Assembly: GCA_026936325.1 (NCBI GenBank)
Contig: JAPTHN010000043.1
Location: 2,821,988 to 2,885,987 of the forward strand
Origin: Platynereis dumerilii
Taxonomy: Eukaryota; Annelida; Polychaeta; Phyllodocida; Nereididae
Reading direction: 5' to 3'
Length of the DNA stretch: 64,000 bases
Under the pieces are notes generated by a model. That model was not told where the DNA came from. It made no database searches and saw nothing but the letters and a program-made list of their open reading frames with translations. The translations under genes and the position numbers were made by a program. Below, piece by piece: positions 33,929 to 46,400 of this stretch. The first letter of the stretch is position 1. The number at the start of each line of letters is the position of its first letter.

Positions 33929-36900
33929 ATGACGGATAAAAAGCGTGATTACTTAATTCGGAGGTTATTTTCATACATTGGACATCACTACTCAGGGATC
34001 TTCGATTTCAGAAGAATTCTTGAGGAAAATCCTGACATTGTGAATGGTAGAGCTGAAACACAATGGGGCAATGGAGAAATAACACCTCTTATAGAAGCAA
34101 GCTATTCAGGTAAATATTATGTTATTGTATTTTAGGCATAGACAGGCTTCATATTTTCAAGGAGTTCAGGGGCATCAGGACAGATCCAGAAATGCATAGC
34201 CATCAATAACAGATTTCAGTCATATCTAACATATTTCAATGAACTAAATTGCCAAGTTAAGTGAAATATATATGAAGAGACATTCCTTTAAAAATGTAAA
34301 CCTGGTTTTTCATGTCGCCAAATATCCTTGTTTTGTTTGCATTTAAGCCAAATAAAGGCATTAAAAAGAAATTTTAAGTTTAGGAAGTGGATGTATAATA
34401 TACTTCAAATATATTAATTTATGATCTACAACTGAAGTTTAAAGGTAGTAAGTCCGCCTAATCTATGTAAAATTTAACTTGCATTTATAGATCATAAACT
34501 GATAGATTTTAAGTATAGTATGCACTTCCAATCAACAGAGTTGCGTGTTTTCCATAATTAAGTGAGTTTAATTGATTGTAAATCCTTAAATTACTTAAGG
34601 AGAGCCCTGCATTGCTGGATTTGTAAATAATGCAGGGATTTTTCACGGCATGAAAAACTATTTGGATACATTTTTTAAGGAAATATACTGTCATTAAAAT
34701 AGCAATTAGGTAAATTCTTCAACTGGAATTTGTTAAATATGACTAAAATTCTATCCATAGACAGTCAATTAAATATGCGGACATACTACCTTTAACATAG
34801 AATATTGGCGGACTTACTAGCTTTAAATAATTTATAAATAATCACATCTGATGGGGAGATGCATCCCTTGTCCCTGTTCGATGTATGTGTCAAGGGCATC
34901 TTGACATAATTTGTTTGCCTTTCATGACAATTTAAAAATACCAAAATGTTTGGTTTGGTGACTTTGGCAAGTTCACATAGAGAACTCTGGGAATCACCGG
35001 GAAATTTCTTGGTGATTGACGGCTCAGGTCAGGTAGCGCAAGGGGCCTCACATAGAGGTTCATCCTAGGGCCTCATGTAACTTTAATCCGGCCCTGCTGA
35101 GGGTGTACATAATTTCAAAAGTAACTGTAATGATTTGTGACCATACAATTCTGTGCTTTAATTGTTTTGCAGGTAATCGTCAGGATCTGAGTGTGATACT
35201 GAAGCATGGAGGTCAAGTTTGTGCTACGGGCCACGTATTCAAAATGGTGCACTCCAATGTTGTGGGAAGCCCAATGATAACAGCTGTAGATAAGGGATTA
35301 GGAGGATACGGTGCATGTGCGGACATCTTTGCGCTGTTTTTTGCAGCGAGGCGACTTAATGTATCCCTTGTCCGACAACTCGTATTTGCAGGGGCAGACG
35401 TGAACCAGACAAATGCTATCGGACAGTCTGCTCTACACGTAGCATCTATGGCTGCTGATTTGAACTACACTCAGGGTTGTCCTTATTATGAACGATATCT
35501 CCCTTTCAGTAAAGAGGTTCATTCGGTCAGAGGGGGCCGTAATCCCATAGTGCATCAAATTCTCATACAACGTGGAGCAGATGTCAATTTGAAAGACAGC
35601 AATGGCCGAACTCCTTTGCACTATGCTTGCCAATCTGGAAGCAAGAAGTTTGTTGAACTCCTCATCAAAAATAGAGCAGACGTACATTTGAAAGATAATG
35701 ATGGCTTCACTGCTTTGGAGTTAGCAGCTTGTCAAGATTATGATACAACAAAGTATCTAATCAAAACATGTGACTTTGCCATTGAGAATGTGACCAGTGC
35801 ATATGAACTTCTGGCATCAGTAAGGTGTCACCGACGTTCAAAACCAAAAGCAGTTATGCAGGAGGCCACAAAATTGCGAATCCAACACAACATTCCCAAG
35901 AGTATCCAGGCACCAAAAGAATGTTACTATTTCACGGAAGAGTGGAAGAGCTTCGAAGATTTTCAACACGACACAACTCCATATTGGCATCAGTGGCTGG
36001 CTTTACAAGCAATTCTGGCAAAGGAGAGGATATTGCAAGGAAGACCTGTTGTCACTTATATAGATGAAGTCACAAAAGATGGTAATTTTGGATGAATTTG
36101 TTTAAGAATGTCAAGATAAACTTGAACCATGTTGTTTCAAGCTATTAGGAAGACTTAGTGCTTTATTTTATAAATAGGTGGCGTACAAGTATACAAGACT
36201 ATTCTGGATCTCCACCAAGCCCATATGTTACAGTAAAGTGATCCCCAGAGCAAAAAAGAGCACATTTGAAGCGCTCGAATTGTTTTTACCAAATGTACTC
36301 CGATTGTACTACAGAAATTCAAATGCTTTTCTACAGGGGAGTGTATGGATTTGCATATAGGAAGTATAAATCCAGTGTAATATGAATAATTCGAGCGCTT
36401 CAAATGTACTCCTTTTTTCGCTGGGGAGTAATCTCACTCAGCTTAGCCTTCCAGATTTTAAATATTAATTCCCTATGAAAATTTTGATTAGCAATCTATG
36501 TCCACTGCCCAGGCTTGAAAGTATTTCTTTTCTTTGAGAAATCCTTGAATCAATTCTGCGAGTATTTTTTGTTCTATCTTTTCCAGTTTTTCGATGTCAA
36601 ATGGGAAGAAATCCTCAAGGAGCAATGAGTCTGTTGAACGCCTTATTCAAACATCATTTGGATCTATTCAGACAAAATGGAGACTTCCTTTACTTCAACG
36701 AAGCATTCCAGTCCAACTACACTTGTTTGAATATGATTGTGGAGTTTGGTATTGCAGTCAAAACTGATGTTCTTGTTGATTTGTTCAGCATTTCTTTGGA
36801 TTGTTGTGAAGTCATCAGAAACAAGTTAGAAGCTGAAGAGAGAGAAGTCGTCCAAACAGAATTGGAAAGTGAACTGGAACGTGCATTTTGCATTCCTTGG

Positions 36901-37539
36901 CTGGTGATTCTTCACATGTTGAAGAGAAATTCTCACAATACAGTTCAATGTTTTGAGAATAATCTTCCAAAGTTGTTATTCAAGGAAATTAGGAAAAGGT
37001 TTCCACTAATGTCTGAAACCATGAAACCAATTGGTGTCACTTTCAGTCCTCTGAATTTCTTCAAGTCAGATTTCAAGAGTCCCTTTATTTACAGTTTGTC
37101 TTTTGGCTGCCTCAGTCAACAGCTCCAATTATTAAAGATGTTCCTCAATGATGGCTTTGCCATTAACTCTACCGATTACCATGGCAACACTTTGCTCCAT
37201 ATTGTGATCACTTCATGGATAGCTGTTAATTGGTTTTGCAAAAACAAACCAGATGATAACATTGAAGTAATCTGTGAAGAGATGAAGAGAATTATCAGTT
37301 ATCTTTTAGAAAATGGAACCTACATCCACGCAACCAACTCAGCAGAGAAAACTGCTATGGATTTGGTTAAGGAGATCGCATATCCCGAGTTTGTGAAGGA
37401 AAATATTTTAAAGTTGATGGGGAATTTCGACCAGTCATTGACACTTAAATACATGGCAGCAATGACAATTAAGGAGTTAACGTTGCCTTATCAATATCAC
37501 CTCCCTTCGTCACTAGTCAATTTTGTGAAGCTGCATTAG
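33929..37539 (+). CDS. FEM1-like ankyrin protein B
   Basis: Core exons are 33929-34109, 35173-36081 and 36587-37539, again phase 1/phase 1, giving about 680 residues. Exon 1 (MTDKKRDYLIRRLFSYIGHH) is the most divergent first exon but keeps the TQWGNGEITPLIEASYSG block at the splice. Exon 2 has the ankyrin repeats (NGRTPLHYACQSGSKKFVEL) and the FEM1 ALQAILAKERILQG helix. Exon 3 ends LPSSLVNFVKLH. Compared with A, C and D, exon 3 lacks a 12-residue insert containing TSLDIYE, and it has a single VTFSPLNFF. It lies head to head with A. A phase-2-exiting exon 2b candidate (36178-36226, GVQVYKTILDLHQAH) is conserved with A. Function is inferred from the FEM1 family: substrate receptor of a CUL2 ubiquitin ligase. 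Confidence 0.8.
34110..35172 (+). other. Intron 1 of FEM1-like gene B
   Basis: Holds an imperfect inverted repeat around AAAGGTAGTAAGTCCGCC (about 34442) and TTAACATAGAATATTGGCGG (about 34794), probably a small decayed MITE. A C/G-rich patch near 35040-35098 ends CCGGCCCTG, a hAT-like terminus without a partner that I could find. No extra exon. Confidence 0.45.
36243..36426. mobile_element. MITE in intron 2 of FEM1-like gene B
   Basis: Inverted ends CCCCAGAGCAAAAAAGAG and TCCTTTTTTCGCTGGGG, followed inward by CATTTGAAGCGCTCGAATT and its inverse. Orthologous in position to 30543-30731 in gene A. Confidence 0.75.
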
Positions 37540-37612
37540 TCTGAACGAACGTCTTGAAAGGTGAGGTCTAAAAACAGCAAGAACTAATTGTATTTTTAGT
37601 GTTATTGACTGA

Positions 37613-37822
37613 TGGATGGATGGATGGATGACTGGGGCTTTACGTCCTGTATTTATACACCTGGTAGGCTAATTATGACAGGAGGAGGACATGGCAATGA
37701 GGCGAAGGATGATTGAAACAGCTGTCCAACATAGGCCCAGGTGACCCAGCAAGAGCTGGATTCGAACCCTGCACCCAGCGATCGGCAGTCCTACACGCTA
37801 CCACTAGACCAACTCTCCCCCC
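37613..37822 (-). mobile_element. tRNA-derived SINE with 16-bp target duplication
   Basis: The minus strand carries the GGTCTAGTGGTAGCGTGTAG A-box region and GGTTCGAATCC B box, ending in an ATCC-type tail. The perfect duplication TAGTGTTATTGACTGA (37597-37612 and 37823-37838) shows LINE-mediated insertion. It lies between genes B and C. Confidence 0.92.
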
Positions 37823-37901
37823 TAGTGTTATTGACTGACATATATGCATTGTGAACTTCACAATTTGTTGAAAATAGGACGTCTCTTCTTTTTTGCTCTT
37901 T

Positions 37902-38290
37902 GTCTGTCTACAAGTGGACCGCTGTTACATTGCCACTTCTTTTTCCTGCATTGGCAGATGAGAACGTATGCTGTCATGTGTTGCCATCTAGTGACAAGTG
38001 TGCTATTCCACGAGCTCCTGCGAGCGGTCAACATCATTTCAGTCTGAGGAACTCACACAATTTTGTCAGGAAGAAACCGGGGCTGTTTCTGAGTGTACTG
38101 ATGGCCTTGTCTACTTCCTTAGAGAATGTGATTGTCGAGTCTGACTCTGGTATACATCAATGTTGAATAGAAATTTTGTGAATGTGCAATGAAATTGGAA
38201 CTATTTCTTGGGGCAGCAATGCTCTAGCATACAAAATCAACTTTAGTGCCAGGTAGCAGCAGCATGCAGTTCTCATTTTCACCAGACTGG
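37902..38290 (+). repeat. Dispersed repeat R, copy 2
   Basis: Uninterrupted copy of the repeat at 20046. Provides the empty site for the 208-bp fold-back element. Part of the C/D duplicated flank. Confidence 0.75.
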
Positions 38291-38704
38291 TTCTGTGTAT
38301 AACCTGAAGTGGTGCACCCAGGGCTTGGAAAAATGTGGATTTCCATGCAATTTCATAATTACGACAAAATTTCCCACAAAAGGGTTGCTATTGGTTACGA
38401 ATCCAGCGGCTGTAAAAAATTTAGACCATTCTTCAGAAATTTCCCATGAGAATTGGAAAATTCCAGACAATGACATGCTTAACTCCCTACTTTTCCAGGC
38501 AAGGTTGCACCATACAGTGTAACATATTCGGATACATACATATTATGTAGATTAAATCAGTGATAAGATAACGTGACCTGTACATTAGCCTTGCAGTATT
38601 TATCAGTTTTGAACTTGTGCTGGAATAGCAGCACCTAGCATTACTTTTGGAACTCTTCAATCTTTCCTTGGAGACACAATACGGATCATTATATACGATA
38701 TACA

Positions 38705-41700
38705 ATGGCTAATCAAGATGCTGATGATGAAACTTGGAAGTTGTTTTATTGCATAGGACATCGTTGTCATGACGTTGATGGGATTCTTAAAACCCATCCT
38801 CATTTGGCAAATATTAAAGCACAAACACAATGGGCCAATGGAGAAATAACACCCCTCATAGAAGCAGGCTATTCAGGTAAAAATTTATTAGAAAGTGGAT
38901 ATTGATAATTGAGAATAATCCAGTAAGTACGGGATCAAAGCTTTAATAAAACTTAATCATCCCACTTATTTCAAGAGCTCTGGTCTTTGTCATACCGATG
39001 TCATGGTATTTAATATTTTCTTTTTCATTCTCTTCCTCTTGAATTTTGATGTAATATCTGTTGATCTGGGCCGGCATCTATCACATGTACGTTGTACAAA
39101 GTATCAATTGATTTATAATAATGCATATTTTGCAGGGTATCATGAAGATCTGAGTGTGATACTGAAGCATGGAGGTCAAGTTTGTGCTACGGGCCACATA
39201 TTCAATATGGCGCACTCCAATGTTGTGGGAAGCCCAATGATAACAGCTGTAGATAAGGGATTAGGAGGATACGGTGCATGTGCGGACATCTTTGCGCTGT
39301 TTTTTGCAGCGAGGCGACTTAATGTATCCCTTGTCCGACAACTCGTATTTGCAGGGGCAGACGTGAATCAGACAAATGCTATCGGACAGTCTGCTCTACA
39401 TGTTGCATCGATGGCCGATGCCGACAACATGCAATTTTTTCCTTTTAGTACAAGGCTTCTTCCTATTGGTGGACGTGTTCATTGGAAGGTGCACGAAATC
39501 CTAATACAACACGGAGCAGATGTCAATTTGAGGGACAACAACGGTCGAACTCCATTGCACTATGCTTGCCAATCTGGAAACGAGAAAGTTGTCAAACTCC
39601 TTGTTAAAAATAGAGCTGACGTACATGTGAAAGATAATGATGGCTTCACTGCTTTGGAGTTAGCAGCCTGTCAAGATTATGACATGACAAAGTTCCTTAT
39701 CAAAACATGTGACTTTGCCATTCAGGAAGTGATTAATGCATATGAGCTTGTTGCATCTGTAAAGCCACACCGAAGCTCACATCCATATGCAACCATGCTA
39801 AACGCCACACAATTGCGAGTCAAGCACAAAATACCCAAGACTATCCAGAAACCAAAAGAGTGTTACAATTTCACGGAAGAGTGGAGCAACTTAGAAGACC
39901 TTCGCCAACACAGACATGACCACCACTGGTTAGCTTTGCAAGCGATTTTAGCAAAAGAGAGGATATTGCAAGGAAGATATGTTGTCACTGGTATCAATCA
40001 TGTTACAAAGAGAGGTAATATAAATCTCAATGATTATTTTAAATTCCTAATCAAATACCAAAATAAATATAAAGTCACATAATACTTCATTAATGCTCAT
40101 ACTGGGTAATCAGTATCAAAGCCAGGGGGGGGAGTCAAAGGGTGTAATTGCCCCATGTAGCCTTCATTGCGCCCTTCTTGCCAACCCCCGCCCCCTCCCC
40201 CCCGGGAATTGACGATATTTGGCAATTCTTACTTCATTTTCGGACGTGACACATCCACACACATTCCTGAATCTTATTTTGATGTTTTCTGTCTCACTCT
40301 CCTGTGGGGGGAACCAGGACACAGTGAATCGAAACCGTTTATTTTCGCTAGATCTCAAAAAAGTTACAAAGGTATTTTCTTTTTGATTGTCTTTAGAGAG
40401 AGGTAGTGTCTACCATATATGTACGCCAAGAAACTAGTGGCACTATTGATGATTTCCAAGATATATGCCGCAAAATATTCACTGTGTACCTGAACTGGAA
40501 ACAGTGAATCAGTGCTCATGATGCTGTGAATCAGAGTCATTTCCTTTTAGAAATAAAAATAATATACTTATTTAAACTTGACTTTCAAACATTGAAATTT
40601 CCTAGAACATTTCCTGTAAAAAATACCACCTTTGCAACAAGGAATAACAATTTGAAGTCATTTAATGTATATGTGGCATAAATTGTAATGGATGTAATCA
40701 TTAATTGAGGCTATATTCTCAGTACTTCATCAATAAGATATTAGTCATTATGGTCATTAATACAGAGAACATAGTGATTCGCTGTGCCCCGATTCACTGT
40801 TCACCGCACAGCTACCCTTCTCCTAAATCACCAAATATTTCACCAATTTGAACCATGGGTTCAAGTATCACCTATTAATTATTTCTATTTATGTTCTTCT
40901 GACACATATTATCATTGTTGCAAATAATTCAATACTTAGCAGAATTTTCAACGATATCACATCGTCTTCCTCAGTGTTTGTGTTGTGGGACCGAGATGTC
41001 GAGTCACTTTTCAGGAGCGAGGAGTACACCGGGGCAACTCGAGTCCTTTGTAAATTCATCAATTGTAATGAATCCGGAGATCAATAATCTACATTCAATG
41101 TTTCTAAGAGGTTCTTTCATTCATCTTTTCCAGTTTTTCGACATGAAATGGAGAAAAATCCTCAAGGAGCAATGAAGCTGTTGAACGCCTTATTCAAACA
41201 TCACTTGCATCTGTTCAGACAAAATGGAAACTTCCTTTACTTCAACGAAGCGTTCCAGTCCAACTACACTTCTCTGGATATATACGAAACGTTCCAGTCC
41301 AAGTACACTTGTCTGAAGCTGATCGCAGAGTTTGGTATTGCAGTCAAAACTGATGTTCTTGTCGATTTGTTCGGCATTTCTTTGGATTGTTGCGAAGTCA
41401 TCAGAAACAAGTTAGAAGCAGAAGAGAGGGAAGTCGTCCAAACAGAATTGGCAAGTGAACTGGAACGTGCATTTTGCATTCCTTGGCTTGTGATTCTTCA
41501 CATGTTGAAGAGAAATTCTCACAATACAGTCAAACATTTTGAGAATAATCTTCCAAAGTTGTTATTCAAGGAAATTAGGAAAAGGTTTCCAATAACATGT
41601 AATCCCAAGAAACCACCAGGTGTCACATTCAGTCCTCTGAATTTCTTCAAGTCAGATTTCAAGAGTTCCTTTATTTACGGTTTGTCTTTTGATTGCATCA

Positions 41701-42125
41701 GTCAACAGCTCCAATTATTAAAGATGTTCCTCAATGATGGCTTTGCCATTAACTTCACAGATTACCATGGCAACACTTTGCTCCATGTTGTGATCACTTC
41801 ATGGATAGCTGTTAATTGGTTTTGCAAAAACAAACCAGATGATAACATCGAAGTAATCTATGAAGAGATGAAGAGAATTATCAGTTATCTTTTAGAAAAT
41901 GGAACCTACATCCACGCAACCAACTCAGCAGAGAAAACTGCTATGGATTTGGTTAAGGAGATCGCATATCCCGAGTTTGTGAAGGAAAATATTTTAAAGT
42001 TGATGCGGAATTATGACCAATCATTGACACTTAAATACATGACAGCAATGAAAATTAAGGAGTTAAAGTTGCCCTACAAAGGACGCCTTCCCGTATTACT
42101 GGTTAAGTTTGTGAAATTACATTAA
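38705..42125 (+). CDS. FEM1-like ankyrin protein C
   Basis: Core exons are 38705-38876, 39136-40014 and 41134-42125, phase 1/phase 1, giving about 680 residues. The first exon starts MANQDADDETWKLFYCIGHR and ends in the shared EITPLIEAGYSG. Exon 2 has ankyrin repeats (NGRTPLHYACQSGNEKVVKL) and the ALQAILAKERILQG FEM1 helix. Exon 3 begins like gene D (KLLNALFKHHLHLF) but ends like gene A (PYKGRLPVLLVKFVKLH), and its 3' flank also matches A. It is therefore a mosaic, probably from conversion or unequal exchange. A candidate exon 2b (40407-40503, IYVRQETSGTIDDFQDICRK) needs a different acceptor from D because of a 5-bp length difference. Family role as for A. Confidence 0.8.
40407..40503 (+). 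other. Candidate exon 2b of FEM1-like gene C
   Basis: Acceptor GAGGTAG and donor AAACA|GTGAAT. It enters in phase 1 and reads VSTIYVRQETSGTIDDFQDI, then CRKIFTVYLNW. This resembles the FEM1 stretch YRGAVYADSGNFERCIRLW. It exits in phase 2, so it needs another exon before exon 3. Either this is an exon of a longer isoform or a relic made redundant by direct exon 2-exon 3 splicing. Confidence 0.4.
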
Positions 42126-42338
42126 TCTGGTCGATGGACTTACCTGTTGCATTACACACTGCCAATCATCATCATACTAATATTAAAATAACAGTGTCCT
42201 GGATTTATCTCAGTTCCTACTTAATGCCTGGCCTTCTAACTTTCCCCATGTCTTCCTCATACTCATAGGGAGCCACTGCCCCATTTTCATCCAAATTCCT
42301 TTCCTCTAAGTGTCCTAATTAATGATAATTAGTTTTAA
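42126..42338 (+). other. A-type 3' flank behind gene C
   Basis: The first 50 bp (TCTGGTCGATGGACTTACCT and onward) match the sequence just downstream of gene A, after which the similarity stops. This marks one edge of the exchanged tract in gene C. Confidence 0.6.
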
Positions 42339-42341
42339 GCT

Positions 42342-42419
42342 ATGACAATTAAGGAGTTAACGTTGCCTTATCAATATCACCTCCCTCCGTCACTAGTCAA
42401 TTTTGTGAAGCTGCATTAG
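42342..42419 (+). pseudogene. FEM1-like exon 3 tail fragment
   Basis: Twenty-five codons and a stop (MTIKELTLPYQYHLPPSLVN, then FVKLH) match the last codons of gene B with one residue changed, followed by B's 3' flank (CTGAACGAACGTCTTG). No upstream exon sequence precedes it. It marks a tandem-duplication breakpoint that fell inside exon 3. Confidence 0.85.
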
Positions 42420-42486
42420 TCTGAACGAACGTCTTGAAAGGTGAGGTCTAAAAACAGCAAGAACGAATTGTATTTTTGGTGTTATT

Positions 42487-42601
42487 ATGATTGAAACAGC
42501 TGTCCAACATAGGCCCAGGTGACCCAGCAAGAGCTGGATTCGAACCCTGCACCCAGCGATCGGCAGTCCTACACGCTACCACTAGACCAACTCTCCCCCC
42601 T
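42487..42601 (-). mobile_element. Truncated tRNA-derived SINE
   Basis: Same SINE as 37613-37822, at the equivalent position in the duplicated flank, but its 3' part and the left target duplication are deleted. The B box GGTTCGAATCC is intact. Confidence 0.85.
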
Positions 42602-42678
42602 AGTGTTATTGACTGACATATATGCATTGTGAACATCACAATTTGTTGAAAATAGGACGTCTCTTCTTTTTTGCTCTG

Positions 42679-43070
42679 TGTCTGTCTACAAGTGGACCGC
42701 TGTTACATTGCCACTTCTTTTTCCAGCATTGGCAGATGAGAACATATGCTGTCATGTGTTGCCATCTAGTGACAAGTGTGCTATTCCGCGAGCTCCGGCA
42801 AGCGGTCCACATCATTTCAGTCTGAGGAACACACACAATTTTGTCAGGAAGAAACCGTGGCTGTTTCTGATTGTGCTGATGGCCTTGTCTACTTCCTTAG
42901 AGAATGTGATTGTCGAGTCTGACTCTGGTATACATCAATGTTGAATAGAAATTTTGTTAATGTGCAATGAAATTGGAACTATTTCTTGGGGCAGCAATGC
43001 TGTGGCATACGAAATCAACTTTAGTGCCAGGTAGCAGCAGCATGCAGTTCTCATTTTCACCAGACTGGTT
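42679..43070 (+). repeat. Dispersed repeat R, copy 3
   Basis: Nearly identical to copy 2, carried along in the duplication that produced gene D. Confidence 0.75.
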
Positions 43071-43490
43071 CTGTGTATAACCTGAAGTGGTGCACCCAGG
43101 GCTTGGAAAAATGTGGATTTCCATGCAATTTCATAATTACGACAAAATTTCCCACAAAAGGGTTGCTATTGGTTACGAATCCATCCCCTGTTTACAAGTA
43201 AAAAATTTAGACCATTCTTCAGAAATTTCCCATGAGAATTGGAAAATTCCAGACAATGACATGCTTAACTCCCTACTTTTCCAGGCAAGGTTGCACCATA
43301 CAGTGTAACATATTCGGATACATACATATTATGTAGATTAAATCAGTGATAAGATAACGTGACCTGTACATTAGCCTTGCAGTATTTATCAGTTTTGAAC
43401 TTGTGCTGGAATAGCAGCACCTAGCATTACTTTTGGAACTCTTCAATCTTTCCTTGGAGACACAATACGGATCATTATATACGATATACA

Positions 43491-46400
43491 ATGGCTAATC
43501 AAGATGCTGATGATGAAACTTGGAAGTTGTTTTATTGCATAGGACATCGTTGTCATGACGTTGATGGGATTCTTAAAACCCATCCTCATTTGGCAAATAT
43601 TAAAGCACAAACACAATGGGCCAATGGAGAAATAACACCCCTCATAGAAGCAGGCTATTCAGGTAAATATTATTTCATTGTCAGGTAAAAATTTATTAGA
43701 AAGTGGATATTGATAATTAAAATGGGATCAAAGCTTTAATAAAACTTATTCATCCCACTTATTGAGCTCTGGTGTCCGTCATACTGATGTCATGATATTT
43801 AAAGTTGAATCCCACACTTGGCAAGAAATCTAAAATCCATGAGATATTCATGAAACTTTGCCAAAAAGTTCTTCAAAACCAAAGCTTTCCAACATTAAAA
43901 AAAATTGACGTGCTATCCAACATAATTTTTGAACTATGATCTATTCAAAATCTTATGTCACTATATCAAGATACAGCAAAATACTAAACAAGTGTGGCAT
44001 TTATAATGATAAGGAGCGTCACTCAAACAATATCCATGAGATTTTTATGAAAAATTAAAGGAATATAGCTGAAAATATACTTTATAGAAAAACAAGTTTT
44101 TGAAGGGGAGTTACCGATGTTTTTTGAGAGTTACATGGTGTACAATATGATAAAATTATGAAAAACAGTTCAACAAAAATAAGTCCCTCGTCAGTGATGG
44201 AAATGGGGGGGAGCTCGGGGGAGCTGAGCTCCCTTGACCAAAAAACAGGGAGAGCTGTACCCTGCTACAGCTCCCCCAATCATCTGTGGTGAAATTACAA
44301 TTATCATGTTACTTTTTTAGTCCTCATGGTAAATTTGCCGCATAATTATGCTCTGGTGGAAGAAATCTTTTCATTTTAAAAATATAGAATGGTGAGCCGC
44401 TGCGGCACGAGCCGAGAGCTCCCCCGACGAAAATTTTCCATTTCCATCACCGTCCCTCGTATAATAAACTTGAATATCTCAAAGATTCCTTCTCTGATTT
44501 TTATGAAAGTTGAATTGAATTATAGGCCTGTATATCGACCCAAAATGTGTGTATTTATAGTTTAGTGCCATTATTCCTGGTTGACCTAGCAGCCTTCGAG
44601 TGAGCCTACCCATGTTTTCAAAAATCAGTGGCTTTTCCAATGCATATGAACAATTTGACCATGCGGGGGAACCACCAGCTGGAGGATTTTTGTTGAACAG
44701 TTTAGTTACATGGAGTACAATAGGTGGAGAAGCTGTGCTCTGTGGGATTCAACTTTAATATTTTTCTTTTTCATTCTCTTCCTCTTGCATTTTGATGTAA
44801 TATCTGTTGATCTGGGCCGGCATATATATTGCAGCCAAGCACTTTGATATAGAATTAGAGTGGACTGTGGCACTGTGAAAATGGCACTTTGTATGTCATC
44901 TTGCTGATGATTTGTCATGATCAAACCCAATACTTTCAATATTAATTTGATTGAAGAAGACATATCCCACTTGGTGATAGCCAAACGAAAGGATTATGCA
45001 TCTGATTATCACTCTAAAATACTTTATGAGAAGTTAAATGGCTTTCTCTTGATCGTGACTAATCAAACAGCCTCTATGTTTCCCATGTTGAAAGTAGGCA
45101 CTTCATCGGCTATCTACACATTGTACAAAGTATCAATTGATTTATAATAATGCATATTTTGCAGGGTATCATGAAGATCTGAGTGTGATACTGAAGCATG
45201 GAGGTCAAGTTTGTGCTACGGGCCACATATTCAATATGGCGCACTCCAATGTTGTGGGAAGCCCAATGATAACAGCTGTAGATAAGGGATTAGGAGGATA
45301 CGGTGCATGTGCTGACATCTTTCCGCTGTTTTTTGCCGCAAGGCGACTTAATGTACCCCTTGTTCAACAACTCATATTTGCAGGGGCAGACGTGAATCAG
45401 ACAAATGCTATCGGACAGTCTGCTCTACATGTTGCATCGATGGCCGATGCCGACTCCTTGCAATTTTTTCCTTTTAGTACAAGGCTTCTTCCTATTGGTG
45501 GACGTGTTCATTGGAAGGTGCACGAAATCCTAATACAACACGGAGCAGATGTCAATTTGAGGGACAACAACGGTCGAACTCCATTGCACTATGCTTGCCA
45601 ATCTAGAAACGAGAAAGTTGTCAAACTCCTTGTTAAAAATGGAGCTGACGTACATGTGAAAGATAATGATGGCTTCACTGCTTTGGAGTTAGCAGCCTGT
45701 CAAGATTATGACATGACAAAGTTCCTTATCAAAACATGTGACTTTGCCATTCAGGAAGTGATTAATGCATATGAGCTTGTTGCATCTGTAAAGCCACACC
45801 GAAGCTCACATCCATATGCAACCATGCTAAACGCCACACAATTGCGAGTCAAGCACAAAATACCCAAGACTATCCAGGCACCACAGGAGTGTTACAAATT
45901 CACGGAAGAGTGGCGCAGCTTAGAAGACCTTCGCCATCACAGACATGACCACCACTGGTTAGCTTTGCAAGCGATTTTAGCAAAAGAGAGGATATTGCAA
46001 GGAAGATATGTTGTCACTGGTATCAATCATGTTACAAAGAGAGGTAATATAAATCTCAATGATTATTTTAAATTCCTAATCAAATACCAAAATAAATATA
46101 AAGTCACATAATACTTCATTAATGCTCATACTGGGTAATCAGTATCAAAGCCAGGGGGGGGGGGGGGTCAAAGAAGGTAATTGGCCCCTGTAGCCTTCCT
46201 TGCCACCCCCCCCTCCCCATGGGAATCCATGATAATTGTAAATTTTTACTTAATTTTCTTACGTGATACATCCACACACATTCCTGAATCTTATTTTGAT
46301 GTTTTCTGTCTCACTCTCCTGTGGGGGGAACCGGGACACAGTGAATCGGATCAGTTTATTTTCGTTAGATCTCAAAAAGTTAGGTATTTTCTTTTTTATG

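Noticed and set aside
34970-35098. hAT-like terminus CCGGCCCTG near the end of gene B intron 1
   Set aside because: I could not find a matching inverted end or an 8-bp duplication, so no element is called.
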